From positions 235,912 through 299,911 of the forward strand of contig NZ_QKMF01000005.1 in assembly GCF_003208435.1 (NCBI RefSeq): DNA of 64,000 nt. The letters are read 5' to 3'. Positions 34,012 through 42,725 of the stretch are shown here, piece by piece; the stretch's first letter is position 1; each line of letters begins with the position of its first letter. Position numbers and translations under genes: made by a program. Below the pieces are notes generated by a model. That model had not been told where the DNA came from. It was given only the letters and a program-made list of their open reading frames with translations, and made no database searches. This stretch comes from Pelagimonas varians (lineage in GTDB: Bacteria; Pseudomonadota; Alphaproteobacteria; Rhodobacterales; Rhodobacteraceae).

Positions 34012-35388
34012 ATGGTTCAGAATCCGCCCAATCTCCGCCCCGATCTCGCGCCGCGTGCGCAACTTGGTGATACGCGCCGCGAAGGCCAGCCGTCTATCGG
34101 CATGGTGTCTCTTGGCTGCCCCAAGGCATTGGTAGACAGCGAACGCATCCTGACGCGGCTGCGGGCCGAAGGCTATGGCATCTCGCCCGACTATAGCGGC
34201 GCGGATGCGGTGATTGTGAACACCTGCGGGTTTCTCGACAGTGCCAAGGCCGAAAGCCTTGAGGCAATTGGCGAGGCATTGGCAGAAAACGGCAAGGTGA
34301 TCGTGACCGGTTGTCTGGGCGCGGACCCCGAATACATCACCGGTGTGCATCCCAAAGTCATGGCTGTCACCGGCCCGCATCAATACGAACAGGTGTTGGA
34401 CGCCGTGCACGATGTCGTGCCGCCCAGCCCAGATCCGTTTATCGATTTGCTGCCCGCACGTGGGATCAGCCTGACTCCACGCCATTTCAGCTATCTCAAA
34501 ATTTCCGAGGGCTGCAATCACAAGTGCAAATTCTGCATCATCCCCGACATGCGCGGCAAACTCGTTTCGCGGCCACACAAAGCTGTGCTGCGTGAGGCTG
34601 AGAAACTGGTCGAAGCGGGTGTTCAAGAATTGTTGGTGATTTCCCAAGATACCAGCGCCTATGGTGTCGATTGGAAAGACGGTGAGCGCGGAGCCGAAAA
34701 ACACATTACGGCTTTGGCGCGGGATTTGGGGAGCCTCGGGGCATGGGTGCGTCTGCACTACATCTATCCCTACCCCCATGTCCGCGAGTTGATTCCCTTG
34801 ATGGCCGAAGGATTGATTTTGCCCTATCTGGATGTACCGTTTCAACACGCACACCCTGATACCCTGAAACGTATGGCGCGACCTGCAGCGGCGGAACGCA
34901 CGCTGGACCGGATCGCGGAATGGCGCGGGATTTGCCCGGATATTACACTGCGGTCAACTTTTATTGTTGGCTATCCCGGCGAAACCGAAGACGAATTTCA
35001 GACGCTTCTGGATTGGATGGACGAAGCCCAATTGGATCGTGTCGGTTGTTTTCAATATGAGAACGTGGCTGGTGCCCGGTCTAATGATTTGCCGGATCAT
35101 GTCCCAGAAGAGATCAAGCAAGATCGCTGGGACCGCTTCATGGAAAAGGCACAGGCGATTTCCGAGGCCAAACTAGAGGCCAAGGTTGGTCAGGTCATGG
35201 ATGTGATCGTTGACGACGTAGATGAAGACGGTATTGCAACCTGCCGGACAAAGGCGGATGCTCCGGAAATTGACGGCAATCTATTCATTGACGAAGATGC
35301 CGCCCATCTAAAGCCCGGACAAATCGTGTCAGTTTTGGTCGACGAAGCGGGCGAATATGATCTTTGGGGTAAACTGACCACCAAGTAA
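34012..35388 (+). CDS. rimO: Ribosomal protein S12 methylthiotransferase RimO
   Basis: 458 aa. RimO adds a methylthio group to an Asp of ribosomal protein S12. The N-terminal domain has [18 protein letters not shown] and [11 protein letters not shown], the radical-SAM motif is [17 protein letters not shown] (CxxxCxxC), followed by [12 protein letters not shown] and a TRAM domain at the end. LGCPK and DMRGK separate it from MiaB and from MtaB, which is also in this window. The ribosome site is weak; the ATG at 34012 gives a normal length. Confidence 0.95.
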   Translation: MVQNPPNLRPDLAPRAQLGDTRREGQPSIGMVSLGCPKALVDSERILTRLRAEGYGISPDYSGADAVIVNTCGFLDSAKAESLEAIGEALAENGKVIVTGCLGADPEYITGVHPKVMAVTGPHQYEQVLDAVHDVVPPSPDPFIDLLPARGISLTPRHFSYLKISEGCNHKCKFCIIPDMRGKLVSRPHKAVLREAEKLVEAGVQELLVISQDTSAYGVDWKDGERGAEKHITALARDLGSLGAWVRLHYIYPYPHVRELIPLMAEGLILPYLDVPFQHAHPDTLKRMARPAAAERTLDRIAEWRGICPDITLRSTFIVGYPGETEDEFQTLLDWMDEAQLDRVGCFQYENVAGARSNDLPDHVPEEIKQDRWDRFMEKAQAISEAKLEAKVGQVMDVIVDDVDEDGIATCRTKADAPEIDGNLFIDEDAAHLKPGQIVSVLVDEAGEYDLWGKLTTK

Positions 35389-35397
35389 GAGGTTGCT

Positions 35398-36237
35398 TTG
35401 TATTCAAATATGTCAGCGGAGGCTGTTTTTCGTGCCTTGGATGAAATGCCAAAACGCCAGCGAAACACTGCAGTCCAAAAACTTATTTATAAAAAGGGCC
35501 AGCGCCCAGTTGATCTGACTGAGCAGACTCTTTTGCTTGAGCAGTTGTCTCAGGACGCTGGTTTACAAAGCATTGACAAGATTTACGCCTTGATCGCCGG
35601 ATCGCATAAGGTGTGTGAGCTAGTCCAGACTGACGAGGCGGAAAAATGGTCGATGCGTCTTGAAGATGCGTTGGCTGTGGCCCGCGACATGCCATATTCT
35701 TTTGGTCTGCGCAAAGACCGGACACATCTGGTATTTTCCCTGTTGAATGTTGCGATGAATTTGGACCTTCTGGCAGGCGGACACCGGTTGGGGGCATATT
35801 CAAAGGCAACTTTTGAAGAAGTTGAGGGACTCAAGCTGCACAAAATGACCCCGTACTTGTTCAACTCGACGTCAAACGTCGTCAAAGCGGTTGGAATTTC
35901 CTTGTTACGAGACCCCAGCGCGCTGAACAAACAAACAGACCTGATGTTGCGGTTGATGTCTTTCGGGATCGAGATCAACAATCCAAGCCATTGGCGGATC
36001 TATCGCAGTTTTCAAACGCCAAAGACGTTGGCTGAGGTCAAGACCCGTGCTGCGTTTGAGTCGTTTCGAAACTCGATGCGGCGGGTCGACCGGATAGAAG
36101 ATGCAGCCAAGGCAACAAAAAATGACCGGCCCAATCGCCTACGCGATGTTGCCGCTGCCTGTTTGGCGCAAAGCAACGAGGCCCAAAAAGCAGCGCTTAT
36201 GGCATCGGTCGAGGTGCAATTGGCCCCGACTTGGTAA
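35398..36237 (+). CDS. Unrecognised helical protein, 279 aa
   Basis: About 279 aa from a TTG with AGAGG six bases upstream, or 275 aa from the ATG at 35410. It is rich in Leu, Ala, Lys and Arg, with no signal peptide or membrane helix and few Cys. The segments LEDALAVARDMPYSFGLRKD, LVFSLLNVAMNLDLLAGGH and ALNKQTDLMLRLMSFGIEIN suggest a soluble all-alpha protein. I cannot match it to a family and give no function. It begins 9 bp after the rimO stop, so it is probably transcribed with rimO. It has no unusual codon use that I can see. Confidence 0.7.
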   Translation: MYSNMSAEAVFRALDEMPKRQRNTAVQKLIYKKGQRPVDLTEQTLLLEQLSQDAGLQSIDKIYALIAGSHKVCELVQTDEAEKWSMRLEDALAVARDMPYSFGLRKDRTHLVFSLLNVAMNLDLLAGGHRLGAYSKATFEEVEGLKLHKMTPYLFNSTSNVVKAVGISLLRDPSALNKQTDLMLRLMSFGIEINNPSHWRIYRSFQTPKTLAEVKTRAAFESFRNSMRRVDRIEDAAKATKNDRPNRLRDVAAACLAQSNEAQKAALMASVEVQLAPTW

Positions 36238-36247
36238 GGCTGAAAGT

Positions 36248-36709
36248 TTAGCTTTGTTCGTCTTCGAGGTGCATTTTCATATCGATAAGCACCTTTTGGA
36301 TCTGCAAGGTTTCTTTCAACAGGCGTTTGGCTTCGTTTGCGGTGATGATACCGTCCTCAATGGATTGGTGGTATTCCGCCATCAACATGCCAAAGCGCTG
36401 CGAAAGAACGATTACATCGGAGTTAACGCCGCCACTTTCGGATTTTGAATTCCGGCGCGAATCATCGAAATGAAGGGTAATCCCCTTGAGTTCTGCCAAA
36501 GCCGCGGTGACATGCGGATAAGAGGCCGCTTCTTCCAATGCCGCAACGGCATCAACAGGCATGAACCGGTCGCCATGTTCGGGATAATCCGAATAATAGC
36601 GCCCAAGGGTCGCCTTGGATTTTCCTGTCAATTCGCAGGCCGCTTCGATGCCCACGTCTTTGACTAGGGCTTCAATGTGCTTTTTCAGATACCGTCCGAC
36701 AGGTGCCAT
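36248..36709 (-). CDS. Putative HTH protein, phage CII/CP76-like
   Basis: 153 aa. The first half looks like a small helix-turn-helix: HIEALVKDVGIEAACELTGK, then SKATLGRYYSDYPEHGDRFM, then PVDAVAALEEAASYPHVTAA. The second half is a helical region (LSQRFGMLMAEYHQSIEDGI, ITANEAKRLLKETLQIQKVL). This layout recalls the CII-type regulatory proteins of mu-like and P2-like phages that appear as single genes in Rhodobacteraceae, but no other phage gene is near. The match is from memory. Divergent to tdk across a hairpin-rich spacer. Confidence 0.7.
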   Translation of the reverse strand: MAPVGRYLKKHIEALVKDVGIEAACELTGKSKATLGRYYSDYPEHGDRFMPVDAVAALEEAASYPHVTAALAELKGITLHFDDSRRNSKSESGGVNSDVIVLSQRFGMLMAEYHQSIEDGIITANEAKRLLKETLQIQKVLIDMKMHLEDEQS

Positions 36710-36802
36710 GTCTTACCCTCGTGCCCGGTGTCATTTTCCGGGGAACTTCTTAACTCCATTCCCATTATCGCTATCAGTTGGAAATGTCATGTATAAAACA
36801 CG

Positions 36803-36977
36803 CCCACATGTTGTGGGGGATACGAGTTTCCGGTTCCCAGACCGGACTTGGTGTTGAGAAGGGAAGGCTGTGAATGGTCTTCTGGGGGTGCTTTGGTAAT
36901 CCGCCCCTTCTCGTTAAAACTTGTTGGCTTGGCGTCAGAATCCCGCGACCCCCGGGGATATCCCTCAGGATTCTGAC
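36803..36977. other. Hairpin-rich intergenic element, candidate structured RNA
   Basis: Four inverted repeats in 175 bases of the 335-bp gap between the CII-like gene and tdk. They are CCCACA-TGT-TGTGGG (36803-36817), TCCGGT-TCCCAG-ACCGGA (36829-36846), GAGAAGGG (36855-36862) with CCCTTCTC further on near 36912, and GTCAGAATCC (36934-36943) with GGATTCTGAC (36968-36977), the last enclosing GGGATATCCC. On the minus strand the first hairpin is followed by CGTGTTTT, terminator-like. No open frame in the stretch looks like a real gene. Confidence 0.45.
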
Positions 36978-37044
36978 CCAAGCTGATAGGTTCGCATGAC
37001 AACATACTTGCCCATTTAGGCCAGTTGCGGCACATGCTCGGATC

Positions 37045-37623
37045 ATGGCCAAATTGCACTTTCAATACTCAACCATGAACGCCGGCAAATCGACTTTGTT
37101 GTTGCAAGCTGCGCACAACTACAATGAACGTGGCATGCAGACCTATCTGTTGACGGCCTCTTTCGACAATCGCGCTGGTATCGGCCAGATTGGGTCACGT
37201 ATTGGCTTGTCACGTGAGGCGGATTTGTTTGAAAGCACTGCCGATCTGTTTTCAAAAATCGAAATGCGTCTCGGCAAGGGGGCAGTCGCCTGTATTTTCA
37301 TCGACGAAGCGCAGTTTTTAACACGTGATCAAGTCTGGCAGTTGGCCCGTGTTGTTGATGATCTCAACGTGCCGATAATGGCCTACGGATTGCGTGTGGA
37401 TTTTCGCGGCGAACTGTTTCCGGGATCGGCCGCGCTTTTGGCATTGGCGGATGAAATGCGCGAAGTGCGGACCATTTGCCATTGCGGACGCAAGGCCACT
37501 ATGGTCATTCGGCAAGATGAAAACGGGCGGGTGTTGGTAGATGGTGAGCAGGTGCAAATTGGTGGCAACGAGACCTATGTTAGCCTGTGTCGCCGTCATT
37601 GGCGCGACGCGGTTGGCGATTAA
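37045..37623 (+). CDS. tdk: Thymidine kinase
   Basis: 192 aa. Type II thymidine kinase, salvaging thymidine to dTMP. The P-loop region is FQYSTMNAGKSTLLLQ (usual GPMFSGKS replaced by STMNAGKS, as in the enterobacterial branch), the Walker B/DE region FIDEAQFL, the lid-proximal FRGELFPGSAALLALAD, and the zinc-finger cysteines in TICHCGRKA and SLCRRH. The length is normal for the family. The ATG at 37045 has only a weak ribosome site. Confidence 0.95.
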   Translation: MAKLHFQYSTMNAGKSTLLLQAAHNYNERGMQTYLLTASFDNRAGIGQIGSRIGLSREADLFESTADLFSKIEMRLGKGAVACIFIDEAQFLTRDQVWQLARVVDDLNVPIMAYGLRVDFRGELFPGSAALLALADEMREVRTICHCGRKATMVIRQDENGRVLVDGEQVQIGGNETYVSLCRRHWRDAVGD

Positions 37624-37650
37624 GACGCGCCAACAATTGGCCTCAACAAC

Positions 37651-38802
37651 ATGCCTTTGAATGCGCAAACATTTTGGACCGGTCTTGTTGTTGCCGTCGT
37701 CGGTTTTTTCAGTTCCTTCCCGATCTTTTTGCAAGGTGTATTGGCCATGCAGGCGACCCCGGAGCAAGCGTCTTCGGCATTGATGGCCGGAGCGGTGTCT
37801 ATGGGGTTGGCTGGGATCGTCCTTAGCCTTTGGCTAAAAGTGCCCGCAAGCGTGGCATGGTCCACCCCTGGTGTGGCGTTTCTGGCTGTATCGGCCCCGG
37901 ATAGTGCGGGATTTGCAGGGGCGGTTGGAGCCTTTGTTGTCGCTGGTGTCTTGTGCGTCATCGCGGGCTTTTGGAAGCCCTTGGCGCGACTGGCGGCATC
38001 AATCCCTGCCGCGATCACAATGGCGATGCTGGCCGGGGTTTTGTTGTCGATTTGTTTTGTACCATTTCGGGCCTTGGGTGAAGCGCCACAGGTGGCCTTA
38101 CCAATCATGTTGACTTGGTACGTCGTGGGGCGGTTTTCACGCTTGTTCGCGGTTCCTGCGGCAGTGTTGGCAACGCTGGTTTTGGTGGTCGTCCACAATG
38201 GCGGCGGGCTGGCTGCACCGGACCATGTGCTGACGCATCCGGTGCTTGTGGTTCCGGTGTTTTCAGTCTCAGCGGTTTTGGGCTTGGGATTGCCGCTTTT
38301 CATCGTAACGATGGCCACGCAAAATATTCCCGGTGTGTCGGTGCTCAAAGCGAACAACTATCAACCGCCGACAGGGAAAATGTTTGCGACTGTTGGCCTG
38401 TTCAGCATATTGAGTGCACCGTTCGGAGCGGTTGCGACCTGCGTTGCGGCGATCACGGCGGCGATGTGTTGCGATGAACATGCCCATCCAGACCCCGCAC
38501 AGCGATATATGGCGGCGGTTTGGGGCGGGGTGTTTTATTGCGTGTTTGGCGTCATGGCCGCGGTGGTCACACATATCGCGGGTTTGGCCCCACCGATGGC
38601 GATGGCCTGTCTGGCGGGGGTCGCCTTGTTCAATGTCTTCGCGGGATCGGCATCAGCTGCGTTGAAAGACGAAGACACACGCGAGGCCGCGGCTCTCACT
38701 TTTGTTGCTACATCCTCAGGAGTAAGCATTCTAGGGCTGGGCGGGGCCGTTTGGGGCTTGCTGATTGGATGCGTTGTCCATTTGATCAAGCGCAAGATGT
38801 AA
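37651..38802 (+). CDS. benE: Benzoate/proton symporter BenE family
   Basis: 383 aa, about twelve membrane helices. The segments SSFPIFLQGVLAMQATPEQA, VAWSTPGVAFLAVSAP and IVTMATQNIPGVSVLKANNY are typical of BenE, which imports benzoate or related aromatic acids with protons; YeaN-like relatives have other substrates. No ben or cat degradation genes are nearby, so the substrate is open. The gene begins 27 bp after tdk without a clear ribosome site, so it may be read from the tdk transcript. Confidence 0.88.
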   Translation: MPLNAQTFWTGLVVAVVGFFSSFPIFLQGVLAMQATPEQASSALMAGAVSMGLAGIVLSLWLKVPASVAWSTPGVAFLAVSAPDSAGFAGAVGAFVVAGVLCVIAGFWKPLARLAASIPAAITMAMLAGVLLSICFVPFRALGEAPQVALPIMLTWYVVGRFSRLFAVPAAVLATLVLVVVHNGGGLAAPDHVLTHPVLVVPVFSVSAVLGLGLPLFIVTMATQNIPGVSVLKANNYQPPTGKMFATVGLFSILSAPFGAVATCVAAITAAMCCDEHAHPDPAQRYMAAVWGGVFYCVFGVMAAVVTHIAGLAPPMAMACLAGVALFNVFAGSASAALKDEDTREAAALTFVATSSGVSILGLGGAVWGLLIGCVVHLIKRKM

Positions 38803-38815
38803 CACCTGCGCTGAT

Positions 38816-38836
38816 CGAATTTTCGTCGAAAATTCG
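38816..38836. terminator. Palindromic terminator with TTTCGTCGAAA core
   Basis: CGAATTTTCG-T-CGAAAATTCG, perfect 10-bp arms, between the convergent benE and KAS III-like genes. The same core recurs at 52163-52181. Confidence 0.6.
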
Positions 38837-38844
38837 GCCCCGCC

Positions 38845-39963
38845 TCAAGCGCGTTCGACAAGCACTGAACCGACGGAATAGCCTGCCCCGAAGGAGCAGA
38901 TCACACCCCGATCTCCGGGTTTCATATCCACGGAATGTTGGGAAAATGCGATGATTGATCCCGCAGAGGATGTGTTGGCGTAGTCCTGAAGAATGTTGGG
39001 CTGTTCTCCGTCTTCTGGAACGCGGCCCAACACCTTCTTGCCAATAAAATCATTCATGGTTTTGTTGGCCTGATGCAACCAAAGACGGTGCAGGCTGTTT
39101 GCCTCCCAGTCCAAGTCGTTCAAGTGCGCGCTGATATGCGCTGAAACCATTGGCAGCACTTCTTTGAAAACTTTACGACCGTTTTGCATGAACTGCATAT
39201 CGCGGCGGTCTTCCATCTGGTCATGCGCCCGACGTAAAAAACCGCTATTATTGCGGATGTTGTTGGAAAACTTGGTGGCACAGCGGGTGGACCTGATGAC
39301 GAAATGTGGCCCAACGGCTTCTTCGGCTCGCTGGATCACTACCGCGGTCGCAACGTCACCAAAGATGAAATGGCAATCACGGTCGCGCCATTCCAAATGG
39401 CCCGAACAAATTTCGGGATTCACCACCAAAGCGCGGCGTATCGAACCAGAGCGCACCATGTCTGCAGCGGCTTGTATGCCAAAAGTCGCCGAAGAGCATG
39501 CGACGTTCATGTCAAAGGCAAAACCGCCTGCGCCTAGCAGGTCCTGAATTTCGATCGCCACGGCGGGATAAGCGCGTTCGTGGTTCGAGGCGGCGCAGAT
39601 CACCAGATCTATATCGGCACCTTCAAGACCAGCCATTGTCAGGGCTTTTTGGCAGGCATCAACCGCCATTTCCGCCATGATACCGGGTTCTTCGTCGGGG
39701 CGTCCGGGCAGGGCAGGGTACATGCGATCTGGATCAAGCACGCCTGATTTGTTCATCACGTAGCGCTGTTCGATGCCAGAGGCCGAGAATATGAAATCCG
39801 AGCTTGAGGGCCCGATGGCTTCAAGGGCACCCGATTCAATTTCGGCTGCGTTTGCCGCATTCCAGCGATCCGCGTAGGCATTGAAGGCAACCACCAATTC
39901 TTCATTACTGATGTTTTCGGACGGGGTGAAAACGCCATGTCCGGTAATCGCAGGCTGAAACAT
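38845..39963 (-). CDS. Beta-ketoacyl-ACP synthase III family enzyme (KAS III-like)
   Basis: 372 aa. The thiolase-fold catalytic triad is present: Cys in MNVACSSATFGIQAAADM, His in LWLHQANKTM and Asn in DYANTSSAGS. The sequence is longer than FabH (about 320 aa) and has an N-terminal insert (YADRWNAANAAEIESGALEA). It resembles the long KAS III variants conserved in Rhodobacterales, which condense acyl-CoA starters with malonyl-ACP or another acceptor. The exact substrate is not visible. GGGAG a few bases before the ATG is the ribosome site. Confidence 0.87.
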   Translation of the reverse strand: MFQPAITGHGVFTPSENISNEELVVAFNAYADRWNAANAAEIESGALEAIGPSSSDFIFSASGIEQRYVMNKSGVLDPDRMYPALPGRPDEEPGIMAEMAVDACQKALTMAGLEGADIDLVICAASNHERAYPAVAIEIQDLLGAGGFAFDMNVACSSATFGIQAAADMVRSGSIRRALVVNPEICSGHLEWRDRDCHFIFGDVATAVVIQRAEEAVGPHFVIRSTRCATKFSNNIRNNSGFLRRAHDQMEDRRDMQFMQNGRKVFKEVLPMVSAHISAHLNDLDWEANSLHRLWLHQANKTMNDFIGKKVLGRVPEDGEQPNILQDYANTSSAGSIIAFSQHSVDMKPGDRGVICSFGAGYSVGSVLVERA

Positions 39964-40035
39964 CGAAAATCTCCCTCTGACATCACAATCTGCATTGCGC
40001 TGCAGAAGGTCAAGGTTGGCGCAAGGTCAGCCCTT

Positions 40036-40374
40036 TCAGTGCATCCGGGAACCGGCAGGAACCGGCTGATCCGGCCGTGCGAGCACAATGGCACCATCCG
40101 CGTCGGAAAACCCAAGGACCAGTACTTCGGATCGCATCGGGCCGATTTGGCGTGGCGGGAAATTAACCACGGCCATGACCTGCCGCCCAATCAGACCTTC
40201 GGGTGTATAATGAACGGTGATCTGGGCCGAGCTTTTCTTAACGCCCAGCTCGCCTCCGAAATCGATCCAAAGCTTGATCGCAGGCTTGCGGGCTTCGGGA
40301 AAGGGTTCGGCCCGGGTAACGGTGCCCACGCGGATGTCCACATTCAGAAAATCGTCAAAACTGATTTCACCCAT
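40036..40374 (-). CDS. csaA: tRNA-binding domain protein, CsaA-like
   Basis: 112 aa. An OB-fold of the EMAP/Arc1/CsaA type: ISFDDFLNVDIRVGTVTRAE, then SSAQITVHYTPEGLIGRQVM and AVVNFPPRQIGPMRSEVLVL and LGFSDADGAIVLARPD. CsaA was described as an export-linked chaperone in Bacillus and binds tRNA-like structures; its role in this group is unknown. The ATG at 40374 overlaps the end of proC by 8 bases (ATGGGTGA) and gives a normal length; the frame extends upstream to 40449 inside proC. Confidence 0.88.
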   Translation of the reverse strand: MGEISFDDFLNVDIRVGTVTRAEPFPEARKPAIKLWIDFGGELGVKKSSAQITVHYTPEGLIGRQVMAVVNFPPRQIGPMRSEVLVLGFSDADGAIVLARPDQPVPAGSRMH

Positions 40375-41182
40375 TGGCCAGCTCCCTTGATCGATCCGCT
40401 GCGGCAGCAACTGTGGCCTTGACCAATGGTGGCAGGCCTTTGTTTTCATCCATCAACACCTCAAGCCCTGCTTGGGTGGTTCCATTGGGCGATGTCACGT
40501 TGCGGCGGAGTTGTGCTGCCCCTTCGTCGCTGTGCAAAGCCAATGCTCCGGCACCGGCAACGGTGGCCTGCGCCAGTTTCATGGCCATATCCGCAGGCAG
40601 ACCTTGGGCTTCGCCGGCGGCGGCCATGCATTCGATCAGGTGAAATACATAGGCTGGCCCAGACCCGCTGACGCCGGTAACTGCGTCGATCTGGGCTTCG
40701 TTGTCCAGCCGGACGACATCACCAACGGCGGACAGCAAGTCATCGGCCATATCCATTTGGGTGAGGGTCGCCAGTGCATTTCCAGCAATGGCGGTGATCC
40801 CTTGGCTGATAGCTGCGGGTGTGTTGGGCATGGCCCGAATGATCGGTGTTTGCGCCCCCAAGATGGTTTCGTAGCTGGCGATTGTCACGCCTGCTGCCAC
40901 CGATAAAAACACGGTGTCCCCATTGCCCAAAGCCTGAAGCGATGGAAGCGCATCTTGCATCATTTGGGGTTTTACAGCGATCAACACAATCGCGGGGCTG
41001 TCGGGCAAACCTGCGTTCAGGTTCACACCCTGCGCCTTAAGCCAATCGGAGGGGAAGGGATCTGTGACCCAAACAGAGGAGGAAGGCAATCCACGTGCCA
41101 ACCACCCTTCGAGCATGGCCGACCCCATCTTGCCACATCCCAAAAGAACCAGCCCGCGTCGGGCGATTTCACTGTCTTGCAT
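40367..41182 (-). CDS. proC: Pyrroline-5-carboxylate reductase
   Basis: 271 aa. ProC reduces pyrroline-5-carboxylate to proline, the last step of proline synthesis. The Rossmann segment LVLLGCGKMGSAMLEGWLAR opens the protein. VKPQMMQDAL, then MPNTPAAISQGITAIAGN and VSGSGPAYVFHLIECMAAAG are the family signature. The C-terminal helix VTSPNGTTQAGLEVL is normal. It overlaps csaA downstream, and the ybjN transcript ends just before it at a terminator. Confidence 0.95.
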   Translation of the reverse strand: MQDSEIARRGLVLLGCGKMGSAMLEGWLARGLPSSSVWVTDPFPSDWLKAQGVNLNAGLPDSPAIVLIAVKPQMMQDALPSLQALGNGDTVFLSVAAGVTIASYETILGAQTPIIRAMPNTPAAISQGITAIAGNALATLTQMDMADDLLSAVGDVVRLDNEAQIDAVTGVSGSGPAYVFHLIECMAAAGEAQGLPADMAMKLAQATVAGAGALALHSDEGAAQLRRNVTSPNGTTQAGLEVLMDENKGLPPLVKATVAAAADRSRELANG

Positions 41183-41226
41183 GACGTTCCCCTAAATAAA
41201 GTCCCCAACAGCTACGCAAAGAAAAA

Positions 41227-41245
41227 GGGCACCGCAATGGTGCCC
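41227..41245. terminator. Terminator of ybjN
   Basis: GGGCACC pairs with GGTGCCC across 5 bases, followed on the minus strand by TTTTTC, 48 bp after the ybjN stop. Confidence 0.82.
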
Positions 41246-41292
41246 GGTAGATTCTTCGTTCTTGATCTAAGTCTGGCTTGATCTACGTATGG

Positions 41293-41793
41293 TCAAGCGC
41301 GGCCATAGGCCTCGGCGATGGCAATCTGCATGGACTGTTTGGCGGTCTTGTCGGTCCAGACCATCAGCTGGAAGGCGGGGTAGTAGCGTTCGGCGCTCAT
41401 CACTGCTGCATTGATCATCGTATCGATCTGTTCGGGCGAAGCGATGTTGCCACCGGCCAGAACCAGTCCGTACTTGTACACCATCAGCTTTTGCGCGTCC
41501 CAAAAGCTGAACGATCCAGCCCAGCATTGATCATTGACCAAATTCAGACCTTCGTGAAGTGCTGAAATCTTGTCAGATGGCGGGTCCATATCAAAGGAGC
41601 AGATCATGCGCAGCGTCTCGTCGCCGCCCGACCAGGCCAAAGTGATGGAATACGTGCGCCATTGACCTTCGACCGCCATGGAAATCTGGTCATCCGCCAG
41701 CCGCTCAAATTCCCATTCGTTATGCGCCGCAAGATGTTCGACGATGTCGATGGGATGCAGGTCATCCTCAAGGTAATGCTCGGACAGGGACAT
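41293..41793 (-). CDS. YbjN domain-containing protein
   Basis: 166 aa. The fold is that of the YbjN/type III chaperone-like family: HPIDIVEHLAAHNEWEFERL, then LRMICSFDMDPPSDKISALH and LVLAGGNIASPEQIDTMINA. E. coli YbjN affects motility and stress phenotypes; the molecular function is unknown. The protein is acidic and cytoplasmic. It is a single-gene unit; the upstream side faces a cluster of DnaA boxes. Confidence 0.85.
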   Translation of the reverse strand: MSLSEHYLEDDLHPIDIVEHLAAHNEWEFERLADDQISMAVEGQWRTYSITLAWSGGDETLRMICSFDMDPPSDKISALHEGLNLVNDQCWAGSFSFWDAQKLMVYKYGLVLAGGNIASPEQIDTMINAAVMSAERYYPAFQLMVWTDKTAKQSMQIAIAEAYGRA

Positions 41794-41950
41794 TCGTCAC
41801 CTCTTTGTTTATTGCGTTGTTTGGATCAATGTCGGTCAACGCTTGCTAACTGCTCAAGGCTCAGCGGAAAGGTCTGTAGCCCATACAAGATATGGTGCCT
41901 GTGCTTGGGGGGCTAAGTAAAGGAATATTTTCCTGACCCACACATTAAGT

Positions 41951-41994
41951 TGTGGATGATTCGGGGTTCTCCACAGAATGTAGAGTTATCCACA
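41951..41994. promoter_or_regulatory. Cluster of three DnaA-box-like sites
   Basis: TGTGGATGA (41951-41959, one mismatch in the reverse orientation), TTCTCCACA (41967-41975, one mismatch) and TTATCCACA (41986-41994, perfect) lie within 44 bp in the gap between ybjN and the DUF3859 gene. TGACCCACA at about 41935 is a weaker fourth match. Confidence 0.55.
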
Positions 41995-42015
41995 ATCTCT
42001 GGTGGGGGTTTGGAG

Positions 42016-42540
42016 TCAGGAGGTGAGCTGAACGCCGCCGCAGGTCTTTTGAACCACAGGAACGCTGCCGGCGGGCAGAACCTGAAACACCTTCTCCGTC
42101 AGTACTTTATCCGCGAATATCAATTGAAAAACCCAAGTGCCTTGAACCAATTCATGGGGGGATTCAAAGGTGAACATATTGAGTGCGGGTGCGCCGCTAT
42201 GCAGGGGGACGGACCAACTTTGATGGGTGATTTTGCGTGGCCCCATAGGCGGGTGGGTCACGGACATTCGCGCCCCTTCTAACGAGGCACCATCGGCCAC
42301 CAAAGCCCGAATGCCAAAGCTTAGCCCCAATTCGGCGGGTACTTGATGTGTGGTGACATCGAGATTGCGGGCTTGGTCGATCAGGTTAATCACCCCGGAT
42401 TCCGTTGTGGTCGCGGTTTGCTGACCTTGCAGTTCAAGCGCACAAATCACCCCGTATTGCTGAGACGCAATAGGAGAGCGCTCCTGCGCGAAAACCGGTG
42501 TGGTCGCAAGAATGAGGAAGGCGAGGGCGGTTCGAAGCAT
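42016..42540 (-). CDS. DUF3859 domain exported protein
   Basis: 174 aa. A signal peptide (MLRTALAFLILATTPVFAQ) starts the protein. The mature part, with VPAELGLSFGIRALVADGAS, RMSVTHPPMGPRKITHQSWS and HELVQGTWVFQLIFADKVLT, matches DUF3859, a small beta domain of periplasmic proteins of unknown function. Two Cys (GVICALE, KTCGG) could pair. The ATG at 42540 starts the signal peptide; the frame continues upstream to 42714 without support. Confidence 0.85.
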   Translation of the reverse strand: MLRTALAFLILATTPVFAQERSPIASQQYGVICALELQGQQTATTTESGVINLIDQARNLDVTTHQVPAELGLSFGIRALVADGASLEGARMSVTHPPMGPRKITHQSWSVPLHSGAPALNMFTFESPHELVQGTWVFQLIFADKVLTEKVFQVLPAGSVPVVQKTCGGVQLTS

Positions 42541-42666
42541 GGCGGGACCTTTGTAGCCGGATTGCCGCATATATAGTGCGTCACGCGGCCGATTGCAGCC
42601 CGCGGATTGATAGGTTTGTCCTTGGTTTGGGCACGCCCATTTTGGCTCCGACCCCGATAAATGAAA

Positions 42667-42698
42667 TCGGCCCCCACTGATTGCACAGTGAGGGCCGA
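42667..42698. terminator. Terminator of pckA
   Basis: A 12-bp stem with one C/A mismatch (42667-42679 with 42686-42698), 28 bp after the pckA stop, followed on the minus strand by a T-rich stretch. Confidence 0.7.
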
Positions 42699-42725
42699 TA
42701 AGAACATGCATCAAGATGTAGGGCG

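Noticed and set aside
36774..37065. Two overlapping minus-strand frames of about 92 aa in front of tdk
   Set aside because: They are Pro/Ser/His-rich, out of frame with each other, and lie across the hairpins; no family features.
41951..41994. Calling the DnaA-box cluster a chromosome origin
   Set aside because: Only three boxes and no dnaA, hemE, parAB or gidAB genes nearby; reported as a candidate only.
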